A stretch of DNA of 64,000 nt from Asterias amurensis (lineage: Eukaryota > Echinodermata > Asteroidea > Forcipulatida > Asteriidae), in the NCBI RefSeq assembly GCF_032118995.1, contig NC_092665.1, forward strand, positions 3,570,001 through 3,634,000, written 5' to 3'. Positions 1-12,453 of this stretch are shown here, piece after piece. Under the pieces are notes generated by a model. It had not been told where the DNA came from. It saw only the letters and a program-made list of their open reading frames with translations, and did not search any database. Position 1 is the stretch's first letter, and the number at the start of each line of letters is the position of its first letter. A program made the translations under genes and the position numbers.

Positions 1-160
1 GATCACCTGTGGGAGTAACAACACCAAAAGTAACAGCAACTTCAAATTTGCTGAAAAGACAAACTTGAAGAAAGTTTTCAAAATCCCCACAAAGATGGTG
101 ATTTTTAAAGCTTCCTTTTTTTATAGATTGATCTGTAATTTATCGAAAGATTCTACTCAC

Positions 161-3100
161 CTCACCAGCTGAGATTCTTTTCTCAAGTTGTCTGAACGTA
201 AGTTCCCTGAGAAGTCTCAGCTCGTCGAACTCGAGATCTTTCTCCATCTCGTCCATACAAGCCTGAATTAACAAGAGAAAAACAAAACAAAAAAGACGAT
301 TAGAGCATACTGACGTTGAGTTGTCAGACACCGATTCTTTTCAGAACCAACACTCATCATCATCATGTAGCGGTGGCAACTGAGATTCCATGCACAACGT
401 CACGCCAGAGGTGTTTATCCCTCATCATGTTTGGAAGGTCCACGATTTCAGCCTCCGTATCTCTACCGATCACGTCGATGTAGATAAGTGGTCAAGGTCC
501 TCCATTAGGGCATGGCAGTCTCCAATATAACACGTCCGGTATGACCTGGTCTTTGGCACGAAAGCAGTGACCTGCAAAGCGGACTCTGCGTTGAACCAAC
601 ACTACTCCAAAGAGATTTAGACATGATGCTACCACAAACCTCACCTGATTACAAGTCTGCTGCCACCTGACATTCTAAAGTCTCCAATTTTGTGAGCACA
701 AAACTGACACCAGCTGATGTCAATCTGGAGACGCAAAGCCATTTTCTTTCAATCCAAGTTGCAAATTTAGCTATATTTGAGTTGATAGATGTATCTATGG
801 CTACCTCACTGTGCACACAGCTACTGAAGCCAGAAGCCACAGCTACTGGCTCTGGCTAACTCAAAGTATCTTCATAAAGTTCAACATTACTACAGTAGCT
901 GTCAGCCACAGTCATAGGTGAATCAGAATGTGTATGAAATGACGACTTCGGCTACAGTTATGGCTAGATCAGTGCGTCTGCCTATTCTTCAACACTGGCA
1001 GACGCGCTGATCAAGCCGTAGCTGTAGCCGAAGTCGCCATTTCGGACAGGGCCTCAAATCCACTCTGATATGACTTTAAGTCTTGCACCCTACCTCCTGG
1101 GCAATAGTAACATACCTTCGATTCGGAGTCTGGCGTCGATCCTTCAAGAATTGTAGTGTATGCTCTGATGTATCGTTGATTCTTTTGAATTCGTTGTGAG
1201 ATAAATTGAGGTGATCTTCGTTTATTCCTTTCTCGTATACCGTGTAGTGTGGATGTTATTGCAAAGTTCCACCATTCACTGCAACTGGAAGTAAAATAAA
1301 TGCACCAGTAATTATTAATAATATAATCAAATTTCGGCATTTCATTATTTACCATCACATCAAATCTAAAATTAAAATAAAACTTGTAAAAATATGCATT
1401 TTTTTTTAAACAAAACCTAGTTTGAGGATGGATACAAGATATTAGCCCCCAGGTATTGGAAGTTGTAAACTAGTTACTGAGCAAAGCTACTACCCTAAAA
1501 CAGTTCTTCTCACTTTGTTAGATTTTGTTTATATATATTTTTTGACTAGAGAAGTAAGTAATATATTGGCAATTTGAATAGAATTGAAACTTGATATATT
1601 GAGTTATTACCATACTTAAGATTTATTCTTATTTATACAATCTTTTGCATGTATTTGTTTTATTTCGAAATAGAAATATGAAACAAATGTTAATTTTAAT
1701 TGAATTGAAATTTGATATATTAAGTTAATTGATGTTAATTCTCTCATGATACTTACTGCCCCTGTATAGGTACTGCCGGCTTCCACTGTCGATACAACCG
1801 AGCTCTCCCGCTTCGTTCAAACTCCCGAGCCAGAGCGATCGTCCCATGGTACTGCTCCTCCGATAGGGACAGAGGTATCTTCTGCAGGTTAACGTCGCAG
1901 ATGAAACGGGGCGTACTACGAGATCTTAGCGGTAAGGGACTCCCGTTGCGTCTGAGCTTGGCTTCCGCGCTTACTGGCTCGACGAGATAGTCGTGTTGCT
2001 GTAAAGATAATAAGATAATTGGTAAAATTTGTATTTTTTTGTGAAAATGTAAGTTTGTGGGAATGATTTATAGGAAGAAACTATAAATAAATACTAAACT
2101 TGCGGGTACAACCATGTGTAAATCTCTGTTTTGGGAGTAGTGGCTCTAAAAAGAGCCGGTTTGGTCTCCACGTTTCGAACAGTATACTCTACTCGTCTTC
2201 AGGAGAATACTAAGCTAGTTGTGGTGGTGGAGCTAAAGTAGCTTTAGTATGGGGTAGATTTAATATACAAATATTGACTGCTTCGAGTGCTATGGTTAAA
2301 ACTATGACTCCCGAGGTGATCCCCGGAGCGTTCTATTTTCCCGAGGCGAAGCCGAGGGAAAACAGAACGCTCCGGGGATCACCGAGGGAGTCATAGTTTT
2401 TAACCATTGCACGAGTAAAAGCAGTCAATATTTGTTTTATAACACCCCAAACATTTCTAAATACTGTACTATTATTATTAAGTTACAGACCTGAATGCTA
2501 CAATCCACGGGCGACGCGAAATACAGATTACAAACACTTTTACTTACTGTGTTGCATGTAGTGTCGTGCAATCCGAAATGGTTACAGACTATTAATTTAG
2601 CATCCTCGTACACGCAACGGACGTCCAGGTACTGCACGCCGTGTGCTAGTCTGTCGGACTAGCGCACGGCGCCGTGTGCTAGTCTTCGGACTAGCGCATG
2701 GCAAACCGACGCACTATCACACGGCCGTCGTCTAGCAAAACTAAGACATGTCATGTGACGCGCTCTAAACCAATGAGCAGGCAGAATACTTGCAAGGGGT
2801 GTTATAATACGAAATATTGTTACGCTGACCAGTTTACACTTGTGCATCAGTGACTGCTGTGAAAAACAAGATCAAAAGGTGAAATTTTCAGCTGTCAGAC
2901 AAAAATTGTTGTATAAAAACTAACACGTTCAAACAATTGTTGGCCTACCATCGCTTCAAACGATATATAAAATTTTATTTTTCTATGAAATAAAATAACA
3001 ACTGGTGAAAAGATTTCACTAGATACTTGAACAGTGTTTACTTTCAGTCCAGCAAATCATTTTTTAAGTATCTTGGAAATCCATTTTGTCATGTCTGCAA

Positions 3101-6100
3101 ATGTTTCAAACAGCACTCTTTAGTGCTAGGATACAACAGAATATTGCAGCTTATTTTACTGAGGTAAAAGGTTGAGGTTGGTTGCAAATTGGTTTTATTT
3201 ACCTTTGTTGTGGTTGTGTCAGCCGAAAATTCTCTCTTCTGTAGAGCATCCTGAATGAAAAAAAGGTACACAATTAACCTATACAGATAGTACAAAAGTC
3301 ATATCATTACAGCTGTGCTTCTCAATATATGCATATTTTTTTATGACACAACTTTATTTAATTTAGAATATTTTGATGACAACATCCAACTTAAAAATCA
3401 AAAGCTGGTCCATTTCTAACTTACCTTCAGATCTTTAATGTTCATGTCACCATAAAGCTGTATATTGGTGTCCCAGTACATGGCAAAGTTCTCCAGTTGA
3501 AGAAGTTTGAATTTCGTTGCTCCTTTTTCACCCTGGACAATCTTAGCTTGCTGTTAAAAATAAAGGTTGGTAACAATTGAAGTAAGTAAAGTGAACATAA
3601 CAGTAGATTCTAGTCCATTAAAGCCATTGGAAACTTTGGTACAGAATTTTTTTTGAAAGTTCACAGATTTACAAATAACTTACAGGGTTTACAGAAGGTA
3701 ATGGTGAAAGACTTCTCTTGAAATATTACTCCATGAAATGCTTTTCTTTTTTTTGAGAAAACATTAAAACAATATCAATTCTCGATGAGAATTACGGATT
3801 TATTTTAAACACATGTCATGACACGGCGAAATGTGCGGAAACAAGGTTGGGTTTTCTCGTTATTTTCTCCCGACTCCGATGACCGATTGAGCCTAAATTT
3901 TCACAGGTTTGTTACTTTATATAGAAGTTGTGATACACGAAGTGTGGGCCTTGGACAATACTGTTAACCGAAAGTGTCCAATGGCTTTAAAGAAAACACA
4001 CTCAAAATTGGTAAATATTATCACAGTCAACCCTCCTACTGTCTGACCATTCAAAACATTCACATTCACTATGGTTGAAATATACAAATATATACAAAAT
4101 ATACAAATCGGCAATATCATGTGGTGAATGCATAATAATAGTTCAAAGTGAACCCTCCCACTGTCTGACCATGCAATATTTAATCCACTGTGGTTTTGAA
4201 TGACACATGGCTGCTTGCAGTGTAATATCATGTGGTGAATGCATAATAATAGTTCAAAGTGAACCCTCCCACTGTCTGACCATGCAATATTTAATCCACT
4301 GTGGTTTTGAACGACACATGGCTGCTTGCAGTGTAATAACATGTGGTGAATGCATCGGTATAGAACACAGTCAACCCTCCTACTGTATGTTCACTCAAAA
4401 TCACCAAGTGTGGTTCTGACTGATAGCACACTGTGCCAGCCTGCATTATGGAATCATGTGGTGAATGCATCTAAACATAACACAGTCAACCCTCCTACTA
4501 TCTGACCATTCAATATCACCCAGTGTGGTTTTGACTGATAGACACACTGTGCCAGCCTGCACTATGAAATCATGTGGTGAAATCATCAACACAGTACACA
4601 TATGAACTGTTAGTTGTGCACAGTTGTGCCGTCATAACACAGCCCATACAGTTAAAGGGGTTTCACATGGTTGGAAAGTGGTACCAATAGTAGGAGGGTT
4701 AAAAGAAGATTACGGAAATACGGACCCAGCTTTCATCGGTACTCTGCGCTGAGAGACTCTTGATTGTGATTCCAAATGCGAAGGTTTCGTTGGGGATGGT
4801 CGTGGTGTCCTCATATCGGATATGTACATCTCTGACCTTCAACTGTTACGAATTGAAAAATACAAGTATAAATCACATGGGAAACTGTCTGACTTATAAA
4901 TCCATTCAAGGGGTGGAGCGGGATTTGAACCTGTGACCTCCAGAGAAATCTAGCCCTAAGGGCCAGCACCACCCAAAAATGTGTCAACATGTTGAATGGA
5001 AACTCAAGTTGACAACAAATAATGAGTTGGTTATTTTTTTATATATTTTTAATAACCCATAGCACTCACAGCAATTGCCGTGGTGCCCTCTGCTTTCACT
5101 GTGGTGCCCTGTGCAAGGTTTCTGTAAAATTTCCCTCACAGAGCTGCCCCTTACCCGAAGGATATTGCTATGCCCCTTCAACAGCAAAGTTCAAGGCCTG
5201 ACTTTTACCAATTGGTGCTTTTGGTTGTACTTTTTAAGCCAGGATTCTAATAGCGACAACTTACCTGAATATTCTCCAAGACGTTATAAAACAGAGACGT
5301 GGAGTAAGCGTACCAAGATGAACCGCTCTCCGGTGCAGCTTTCTCAAATTTAGCCTGGAAGAAACAAACAGGACATTTACTGAATTTGTTTACTAGGTAA
5401 ATACATATATACCTGTGAATTCTGTAAGATCTTCAAATTCATGTTTTTTATTCTAAAAGTCACTCACGGTAAGGGGCTACAAAAAAACAAAATATTAAAT
5501 GTGAAAATGACTATGGGTAGCTGAAGGTAGGGATCGATATTCCTCTTAAAGGCACTGGTCACTATTGGTAATTACTCAAAATAATTATTGGCATAAAACC
5601 TTACTTGGTAATGATAGTATAAAACATTGTGAGAAACAGCTCCCTCTGAAGTGCCATAGTTTTCGAGAAATAAATAATTTTCCACGAATTTGATTTCGAG
5701 ACCTCAGATTTAGAACTTGAGGTTTCGAAATCAACCATCTAAACGCACACAACTTCGTGTGACAAGGGTTATTTTTCTTTCATTATTATCTCGCAACTTC
5801 GATGACCAATTGAGCTCAAATTTTCACAGGTTTGTTATTTTATGCATATGTTGAGATACACCAACTGTGAAGGCTAGTCTTTGACAATTACCAATAGTGT
5901 CCACTGTCTTTAAAACAATCTAGGTTGTAGGATGGAGGGAAACATGCACCAGGCAAGGTTGAATGTGCTAATTAGAGATTGCCTAGAGCTAGTTGCCTGT
6001 AAATTGCCTCTTCAAGGCACTGGACACCATTGGTAAATACTCAAAATAATTGGTGGCTTAAAAACTTACTCGGTAGCAAGCAATGGAGAGCTGTTGATAG

Positions 6101-7784
6101 CCCTCTGAAGTAACATAGTTTTTGAGAAACAAGCTATTTCTCAGTAAAAAATTTGAATGCGTGAGGTCTCGAAGTCAAGCATCTGAAAGCACACAACTTC
6201 ATGTGACAAGGGTGTTTTTTCTTCCATTATTCTCTCGCAACTTCGATGACCAATTTAGTTCATATGTTCACAAGTTTGATATTTTGTGCACATGTTGAGA
6301 TACACCAAGTGAGAATTACTAAAGGTGCCCAGTGCCTTTTAGACAACACTTTGTAAACAACTTTTTGGGGACTTACTTTCCACTGTGACTCTAGAGCTTC
6401 AAGTTGTTGTTTCGTGCTCTGCTGCTTAGCCTGGTTTTCCTTCTCTTCATCATATGACGCTTTGACCGCTGGGCCGGCCACAAGATACAGGCTATCAATG
6501 GAGATCACGCATGGCTCGCTCTTAATGTGACGGACAGGGATTTGCAAAACGATCTTGCCGATAAATCCTGGGTTGAAAAATCAAAAATCAAAGATTAAAT
6601 CAGCAGAATTTTTAAAGTTGCACAGAGGCACGACCTAAAGTTCCCAGTGCAAGTCTCAAATTTTGAAACGGACTTCGAAACAGATCTAGATTTTTCAGAT
6701 GGTTTCAATACCATCCACTGTTGTTTTGAATGCCCACAATATGGTATAATGTGTTGAATTCATCTACAGTCAACCCTCCTACTGTCTGACCATTCAATAT
6801 CATCATCCAATCTAGGATTTAAAGATATATTTATAACTATGCCAACCTGCAGTGTGATATCATCTGGTGACTGCATCTACACAATAGACCTTTAAGCATA
6901 GACATCATCCAGCCACCATCTTAGAGGTAAAACAGTGACAAAACAATCCAAACGCACAGATTTGTACGTGCGGCGCACAGGATTGGCCAATGACCAACAT
7001 CCTTTTGACCTCTATGTGAGGGTGCCCTACTGAAATGACGCCATATGCATCTAAGGTCTATACACAGTCAACCCTCCTACAGTCTGAAACACTTTTGCTC
7101 ATCCGAATAGGGTGACCAGAAAGTCAACTCTCCTACTATGTGACCATTTACTATCATTTCTAATCAAGAATCTCAGCAGGAGTGACGGGAAACAGTTAAT
7201 CTTAATCAATTCTTTTAAGGAAGCTTTTTTTTACCAGCCTTGACTTCTATTGGTAGATCGAGATTCTTCAGAGCGTCTTTTCTCAGGGGAAGATTCTCAA
7301 GCTCCACAGCACCTGTCAATTACAAACCAAAAATTGTTTAACGGAAATATTTCTCACAATTTTATAGATAATGTGAAAACTTGTCTTGGATCCAATACAC
7401 TGATACATTAGGCTCCGCCCACGGCGCACGTGTGAGCAAGATTACGTGAGCCTCTCCATTGCCATTCTGCACAACTATGTCGCGCGCGCCAAGCATACGC
7501 GCACGCATGTCAGACTTTACAGAGTCGGACTTTTGGTTGTGCAAAGATACTGACAACATAGGGAGACCACCAACATACGGCTAGATAGATCAGTTGGTAG
7601 AGGTGGCACATTTAACTGTGGAGGTGGTTGGTTCAAATCCTGCTCTAGTCACATTTTCTTTGTTCAATCAAAATTATAAATACTTACCACTGAGTAATCC
7701 AATAGACAGTTGGTCCGTGTTTAAATTCTCCACATATTCTCCCACATAGGTATTTAATACCCATGCTGCCAATCCTTCCAACAT
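161..7784 (-). CDS. VPS13D: VPS13D, N-terminal part (gene continues past the left edge)
   Basis: VPS13 proteins are rod-like bridges that move lipids between membranes; VPS13D acts at ER-mitochondria and peroxisome contacts. Ten coding exons are visible: 7784-7688, 7312-7235, 6567-6377, 5354-5265, 4842-4714, 3550-3425, 3250-3203, 1998-1757, 1284-1116 and 262-161. They join in phase to give 424 residues with no stop. The start [18 protein letters not shown] and the following [20 protein letters not shown] match the N-terminal chorein region of VPS13D rather than VPS13A or C, as I recall those sequences. Later landmarks are [29 protein letters not shown] and [12 protein letters not shown], all with VPS13D counterparts. 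Each exon has GT and AG borders. The start codon follows a spliced leader ending at 7869. Introns hold many MITEs, a satellite and a LINE end. The family call is secure; single exon edges less so. Confidence 0.92.
363..594 (-). mobile_element. LINE 3' fragment (end of the reverse-transcriptase ORF)
   Basis: The minus strand reads [16 protein letters not shown], then [28 protein letters not shown] and a stop. This is the usual C-terminal pattern of an invertebrate non-LTR retrotransposon ORF2. One internal stop is present. It lies in a VPS13D intron and is 5'-truncated. Confidence 0.75.
935..1053. mobile_element. MITE with CTTCGGCTACAG inverted arms
   Basis: The arms CGACTTCGGCTACAG and CTGTAGCCGAAGTCG flank a short loop holding a second inverted pair around GCGTCTGCC. 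A sister copy at 40069-40196 shows clean ends. It lies in a VPS13D intron. Confidence 0.7.
2269..2434. repeat. Long foldback hairpin in a VPS13D intron
   Basis: Two arms of about 75 bases, including CCCGAGGTGATCCCCGGAGC and its complement, run from AAATATTGACTGC to GCAGTCAATATTT. It adjoins a GC-rich palindromic stretch (2640-2705, repeated GTGCTAGTC...GACTAGCGC) and a TATAACACCCC/GGGGTGTTATA pair at about 2436 and 2812, so it may be part of a larger element. Confidence 0.7.
3618..3990 (+). mobile_element. TTAA-flanked MITE, family 2 (AAGCCATTGG ends)
   Basis: The element starts TTAAAGCCATTGG and ends CCAATGGCTTTAA. Internal sequence includes ATGACACGGCGAAA and TGATACACGAAGTGTGG. Full copies recur at 25411, 37845, 45026, 51544 and 58011. 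TTAA targets suggest mobilisation by a piggyBac-type transposase, but no transposase gene is present. Confidence 0.85.
4020..4620. repeat. Tandem repeat, about 112-bp unit, five copies
   Basis: CATGTGGTGAATGCAT recurs near 4118, 4230, 4340, 4455 and (as a variant) 4570. Units share ACAGTCAACCCTCC and the CTGTCTGACCAT phrase. Single related fragments occur at 6735-6860 and 7065-7170. It lies in the VPS13D intron between exons 5 and 6. Confidence 0.8.
5546..5913 (+). mobile_element. TTAA-flanked MITE, family 1 (AGGCAGTGGACAC ends)
   Basis: The TIR begins TTAAAGGCACTGGTCACTAT and the far end is GTGTCCACTGTCTTTAA. Internal TTTCGAGAAA and TTTTCACAGGTTTGTTATTT are shared with about ten copies in this window. 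VPS13D intron. Confidence 0.85.
6010..6342 (+). mobile_element. TTAA-type MITE, family 1, second copy in the same intron
   Basis: Same terminal and internal sequence as the copy at 5546-5913, with decayed ends. The two lie about 100 bases apart and are diverged, so they look like independent insertions. Confidence 0.75.
6895..7060. mobile_element. Short MITE with TAGACCTT ends
   Basis: Left end TAGACCTTTAAGCATAGAC pairs with the right end GCATCTAAGGTCTA. A related copy is at 38931-39072; both contain TTGGCCAATG or its complement. VPS13D intron. Confidence 0.65.
7385..7555. mobile_element. Decayed MITE with GCTCCGCCCAC core
   Basis: Shares GGCTCCGCCCACG, GCGCACGTGTGAGCAAGA and GCGCGCGCCAAG with the better preserved copies at 46252-46429 and 59236-59423. 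Terminal inverted repeats here are degraded. Confidence 0.6.
7575..7672 (+). mobile_element. tRNA-derived SINE head
   Basis: GGCTAGATAGATCAGTTGG (A box) and GGTTCAAATCC (B box) are followed by the family tail TTTGTTCAA. Sister copies at 20035 and 53812 share the tail, so this is a SINE and not a tRNA gene. Confidence 0.7.
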
Positions 7785-7869
7785 GTTGCTTGTTCAGTGC
7801 TTCTGTCGTTGATCAGTTCATGTTTTGAATAATGATCCAATCTTTATTAGCAAGTCTCATAGCGGCAAC
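7785..7869 (-). other. VPS13D: 5' untranslated part of VPS13D exon 2
   Basis: Read on the minus strand, a CAG acceptor at 7872-7870 opens an exon that reaches the VPS13D start codon at 7784. An upstream in-frame stop lies in the leader, so the start choice is safe. Inferred from splice signals only. Confidence 0.55.
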
Positions 7870-8009
7870 CTGTATCAACAATATCAACAAATTCAAACAA
7901 AGTTTAGGAACATTGCATAATTTGAAAAATATTAAATTATGTATTACAATTGCATTAAATTCAAATTGTACGTGTTGAACCAGATTGCCGTTTGCCACTC
8001 ACGAGAGAA

Positions 8010-8065
8010 TCTCGTAACCCTCCGACCATGCGGCCGTCGAGAGGAGGGTTACGCTATCGCAACTA
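8010..8065. mobile_element. Mini-MITE with GTAACCCTCC arms
   Basis: TCGTAACCCTCC pairs with GGAGGGTTACGCTATCGCAA around a GC-rich loop. Related hairpins lie at 11093-11141, 38249-38313 and 43905-43985. Confidence 0.6.
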
Positions 8066-8780
8066 TTCACTTCATAAACATATACCGCCTCACTGCAAAA
8101 ATGGCAAAAGATGTTTGTTGTCCACATTGAAAAACATAAAAACTTGACATCCCACTGGCCAAATACAAGTATACACAATCAATATCAAAAACTATATAAA
8201 TTACAAAATAAGTTAAGTTAGATATACAAAGCAACAAAAAACCTGCAACCTAAAAAAACGCACCAGCCAAAACAACGCCAACCAGTCACATAGGACATCA
8301 AGACAACAGGCTAGAAACAAGCTATTTTTAAATAAATTAAATAAAATTACTGAAAATATGCGTATATGGGCTTTATTTAAGTTTAAAGTTTTAAATTTAT
8401 GAATAATATTAATAATCCTACCCAAACTCCCAACCAAGGCCAAGTCTTATTTCTTATTTTCAAATTACATGAATTTTCATGAGGCAAGTGAGAATTATTC
8501 ATGCATTCTCAGTATTATGGAAGTCAACACATTATCCATTCCAAAAACACTAGTTATTTCAATTTATGGTCGAGTTGACTCATTGATCCACCGAAGGATC
8601 GATCCCGGGGCGGGGGAGATCCCCACAGCGGTATATGTGCGCAATGTCGACGGTCGGTCCTCATCGCGCACCGCCGGGGTCGTGCTACGAAGGGTTTCCA
8701 GACGACCTCGCCTTGTTTTATTAAGGTCATAACATTGAGGTTATAACTATGACCTTTTAATAATTGTATCCATCATTTAC

Positions 8781-8915
8781 CTTCGTTAAAAACTAAAGAA
8801 ACACAAGTTTTCCTCCACAACACAGCTCTGTTTCAGTAGATAGCGGTGATAACGATAATCCTTTTTCCAAATTATGACGAAAGAAGGCTGCCATCTTTTA
8901 CCTCATACAAAACTA
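8781..8915 (-). promoter_or_regulatory. VPS13D: Candidate VPS13D first exon and core promoter
   Basis: On the minus strand a strong donor (CGAAG/GTAAATGAT) sits at 8780 and would splice to the acceptor at 7870. About 110 bases upstream of it is AAGATGGCAGCC (8898-8887), close to the YY1 element AAGATGGCGGCC found at start sites of many TATA-less housekeeping genes. I infer a 5'UTR-only first exon here; the start near 8900 is approximate. Confidence 0.4.
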
Positions 8916-10399
8916 TTTTTTTCGGTATAAAGAGTTGTATCAATCAAATTAAAATAGATATATTTTTATATTATATAAAAACATTGTAGTACATTTAGCA
9001 ATTTTAATAAACGTTATATATTAATTTTTTTATATTTTAACATAAAAACAATTGTCTTCAAAAATAGACATTTCCAATCACTTGTGTTATGCCAGTGGCT
9101 GTTTTGTGTATCATCAAAATATAGTTCGATTATTTGATCATTGACGCGTAAAAATATGTATTAATAATTGTTTAAAATTGTATTCAGCACAATTCGTCTC
9201 CTGCTTTTACCATGTTTAGTAAAGAAAAATGAAATAACAAGGAGAATTAGATTCTTTAAAGCTAAAAACCTTTAGAACTTTCCACTCCCTGGGTCCCTCT
9301 TACCTGTCCCATTAGCAAACAGCAAACAGCCGTAGTAAGACAGGTTCTTATCTCTGATTGATCACTTCTTAAAAAACACGTAGGCGAATAGGGTACCATA
9401 CACAAAGATTACATTGCTCCTAGCGTATTTTGTTTTCCCAGGACAGAAGAGGGCAAAATGGGCGTGTTTTTTGTCAGAATCAGTCTTCTCGCGTGCGCAT
9501 TTTGCACAACTCTTTGGGTCGGTGACACACACATGTTGATGTCATTGGTCACATTCATATCTCAATGGTCGTCTCACTAAAAATGGAATACAATTATATG
9601 AACTTTTTGGTTGGACCATGGAGGAAGGATTTCCTTCCTATGGTTGGTTTGGTCAGCAGCCAGCAGAGCATGTATATAGTAGAGAGGAATTTGGGAAGAA
9701 CAGTGGGAAGGACGGAGAAGTTGCTCTCATCAGATGCTCTCAGATGGCTGTGACCCAAACTGTTTACCCTACTAGACCCAGTGACAAGGCGTTAGATTCA
9801 TTTTTTTCGAAATGTTGACATTATCGGTTCTTTTTTGAAATTTTGACATTATCGGTCATGACCGATAATTTCAATATTTCGAAAAAAAAGAATCTAGTCC
9901 CGATAGTCAAATTTTCGAAAAAAAGGAATCTAGCGCCCCAGTCACTGTCTATATGTTTAACCCATGATTTATGAGAAAATTACCCGAGTCCCCGACGCCA
10001 AGTGTGTAAGTTTCCAAGAAACACACTTCTTATGAGGCATGGACAATTTTGAAAAATTAAGTCAGTCCCGGCCCGCGGCGCGCGATAATCAATCACCCAA
10101 TCAATCAATCAACAATATTTCTTTCCATAAAACGTATATATATGCATAAACAATTTTTTTTGCACAAAACTGAAATTGTATGGAGGCATGACCATGGTCG
10201 ATGACCCATTAGCAATAGCTTAGGCAAGAGATGTGCTTGACGACTATAAGTGGCTTTTTGATTGAGCAAAGGAAGGGTCCGCCACCATGGTTGTTGAGTG
10301 GATTGTCGTGCGTGTTTTGTTTTACTAATTTGGGTGGGTGGGTTATGGGTTTCTAATGTGGCTAATTGAAAAAGGCAATGATAATTGGCTCACTGAATT
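8916..10399. other. Head-to-head intergenic region between VPS13D and the KY-like gene
   Basis: AT-rich DNA without a convincing gene. It contains the foldback element at 9772-9949 and otherwise nothing I can name. Short open frames near 9565-9820 overlap this foldback or lack homology. Confidence 0.5.
9772..9949. mobile_element. Foldback element with TAGACCCAGTGAC ends
   Basis: Starts TAGACCCAGTGAC and ends GCGCCCCAGTCACTG; the interior is an inverted pair around TTGACATTATCGGTCATGAC. The termini match the 1.3-kb foldback at 55778-57114 and the copy at 38658-38839. Confidence 0.65.
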
Positions 10400-10661
10400 G
10401 TGCTGACGGGGGTGACCACCGGCCACGCCCACGGGACGGCGTGCAAAAGTCTGTAAAACACGCCCACTTATGCTAAGTGCCTCGTCTATCCTGGGAAAAG
10501 AAATACGCTTGCTGCTATGGCCACTCAAAATGCTGAAAATTCCCAGTGCCAAAAAAAAGTGACAGCAGAAATCTCCGGAGTATGTACGCTTCTTAGCTTG
10601 AATAACTCTTTTGTCCTTCACTAAACTTATACTCCTTTGTGGACATAACATTGGAAGATAG
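10400..10661 (+). promoter_or_regulatory. Candidate promoter and 5'UTR exon of the KY-like gene
   Basis: CACCC/GC-box-like sites (GGCCACGCCCAC at about 10420, ACACGCCCAC at about 10460) precede sequence ending in a strong donor, GATAG/GTGAGTAAG at 10662. It would splice to the AG at 12428-12429, just ahead of the start codon. This is inference from motifs and splice sites. Confidence 0.4.
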
Positions 10662-11279
10662 GTGAGTAAGTTTAGTCTTTGAAATTTTAATGCGATAGGG
10701 TTAAATTTTGAGTAATAAAATGATTTTTTTTTTATAAATTAAAAATTCACGTAAATGCAATCACTGCACTGCAACCCACATGCATCCTCATCACTCACTC
10801 AGGCCCCTCAGCTGATTGACATTGACAATAATACCGCTGTGTTTTTACCCTCACCCATGTTCAAAGGGTATTGTATTAGGCATTATATGTGACGAAGGTG
10901 CAAAGAAGCCAGAACACTTCTTTTAATTTAATTTCCGATGAGATTTTTTGACCGGTCCAATAAAGCTTTTATTATTAATTATTAATTTAAAATTTTCATA
11001 AATTCTGAAATAGGTGTGACTCAGAACTGTGTGAGTGTGATTGTGTGATTCAATCAATTCAATGTATTGACAATTGTTTGCCCACTTTAGAGTAGTTGCG
11101 ATAACGTAACCCTCCTGCCGACGGTTACGTTATTGCAACTAGCTTGAGAGTTGAGTAAACAAATTTCAGTTTGTTAGAGCCATAGTCCATAGTCTACTCG
11201 ATCCTACCTAGGCTAGACCCAGTTACTGGGTCTACCTATATAGGCTACAGTCTGGTTTAAGACTATTTTATTCAGGTTT

Positions 11280-11677
11280 TTAAAGGCAGTGGACATTATT
11301 GGTAATTACTCAAAATAATTATTAGCATAATTATAACCATACTTGGTGAAGAGTAATGGGGAGAGGTTGATGGTACAAAACGTGAGAAATGGCTCCCTCT
11401 GAAAGGACATAGTTTTTGAGAAAGAAGTAATTTTCCACGAATTTGATTTCGAGACCTCAGATTTAGAACTTGAGGTCTCGAAGTCAACCATCTAAACACA
11501 CACAACTTCCTGTGACAAGGGTTTTTTCTTCTTTCATTATTATCTAGCAACTTCGAAGACCAATTGAGCTCAAATTTTCACAGGTTTGTTATTTTACATG
11601 CATATGTTGAGATTGACCAAGTGAGAACACTGGTCTTTGACATTTTGACAATTACCAATAGTGTCCAGTGTCTTTAA
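11280..11677 (+). mobile_element. TTAA-flanked MITE, family 1
   Basis: Ends TTAAAGGCAGTGGACATTAT and GTGTCCAGTGTCTTTAA, in the proposed first intron of the KY-like gene. Confidence 0.85.
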
Positions 11678-11744
11678 GCCTAAAAGAAAAGGTTTTTAGT
11701 TTATTGCACAAGTTTATTTTTTATACTTCTACTTCTCTGTGATG

Positions 11745-11865
11745 CTCGGCAATGTCCGTAAGTTCGAATCCCACCCGAGTAACATGCCTGTGATATTTTT
11801 TCACAGGACTCGGGAAAGTACTGAGTATACAGTGCTAACACACATCGGTGTATATGGGTAAAAAC
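11745..11865 (+). mobile_element. SINE fragment (CCCGAGTAA family)
   Basis: GTTCGAATCCCACCCGAGTAA, then CACAGGACTCGG and TACTGAGTATACAGTGCTA. A longer copy lies reversed at 19005-19190. Confidence 0.65.
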
Positions 11866-12122
11866 CAAAAATTAATATTCTTTATCCCCGATGCAAATTT
11901 AACACTATTATACCCTTTTAACATGTTCGAAAATGAAATGAGAGGATGGAGGGTTACGACTATGGCAATTACATTCTGCCACGCATATTTTTTGGTGACT
12001 CCATTGTTCTCAGCTCATGACCTCACTAGTCACATACAGTTGAGTTAATAAGATATGTAGAAGAAACATTTATTTACAGAATTCCATTAGAAAGTTGTAT
12101 TTTTAAAAATACATACAACTAT

Positions 12123-12376
12123 GGGTGCGTTCAATTAGCTTCCCTGTGTCGATCCTGCGGTGCTCATTCGGGTGAGCCCCTGACAAAGAGCTAACTGAAC
12201 GATCACTTGCCCTTTCGTGGTGACGTCATGCACATTGTTCCAGCCCAAGTGACCCGTTCCGCAAGCAGGGCACTAATGGGGCTGACCTGTGTGAGCCCCT
12301 GGAATGACGTCAAAGTTATTCAAACGTACCGGGGGCAGATCGGGGTCGATCCGGGGAAGCTAATCAAACACACCCA
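12123..12376. mobile_element. MITE with GGGTGCGTTCAATTAGC ends
   Basis: GGGTGCGTTCAATTAGCTTCC pairs with GGGGAAGCTAATCAAACACA. A shorter relative is at 33509-33630. It lies just upstream of the KY-like coding start, in the 5' intron. Confidence 0.75.
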
Positions 12377-12453
12377 CTATTTAATTATCTATCCTCATAA
12401 GCCTTTGGTTTATTTCAATGTACTTCCAGGTCGTCTGATATCCGAAGGATGCA

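Noticed and set aside
8560-8735. GC-rich open frame as a coding exon
   Set aside because: The high-CpG stretch reads through, but the peptide is Arg-rich and unrecognised, has no clear splice sites, and lies in the VPS13D first intron beside a palindrome.
10343-10651. Minus-strand 102-residue frame as a gene
   Set aside because: It is the shadow of the GC-rich candidate promoter and 5'UTR exon of the KY-like gene, with no family resemblance.
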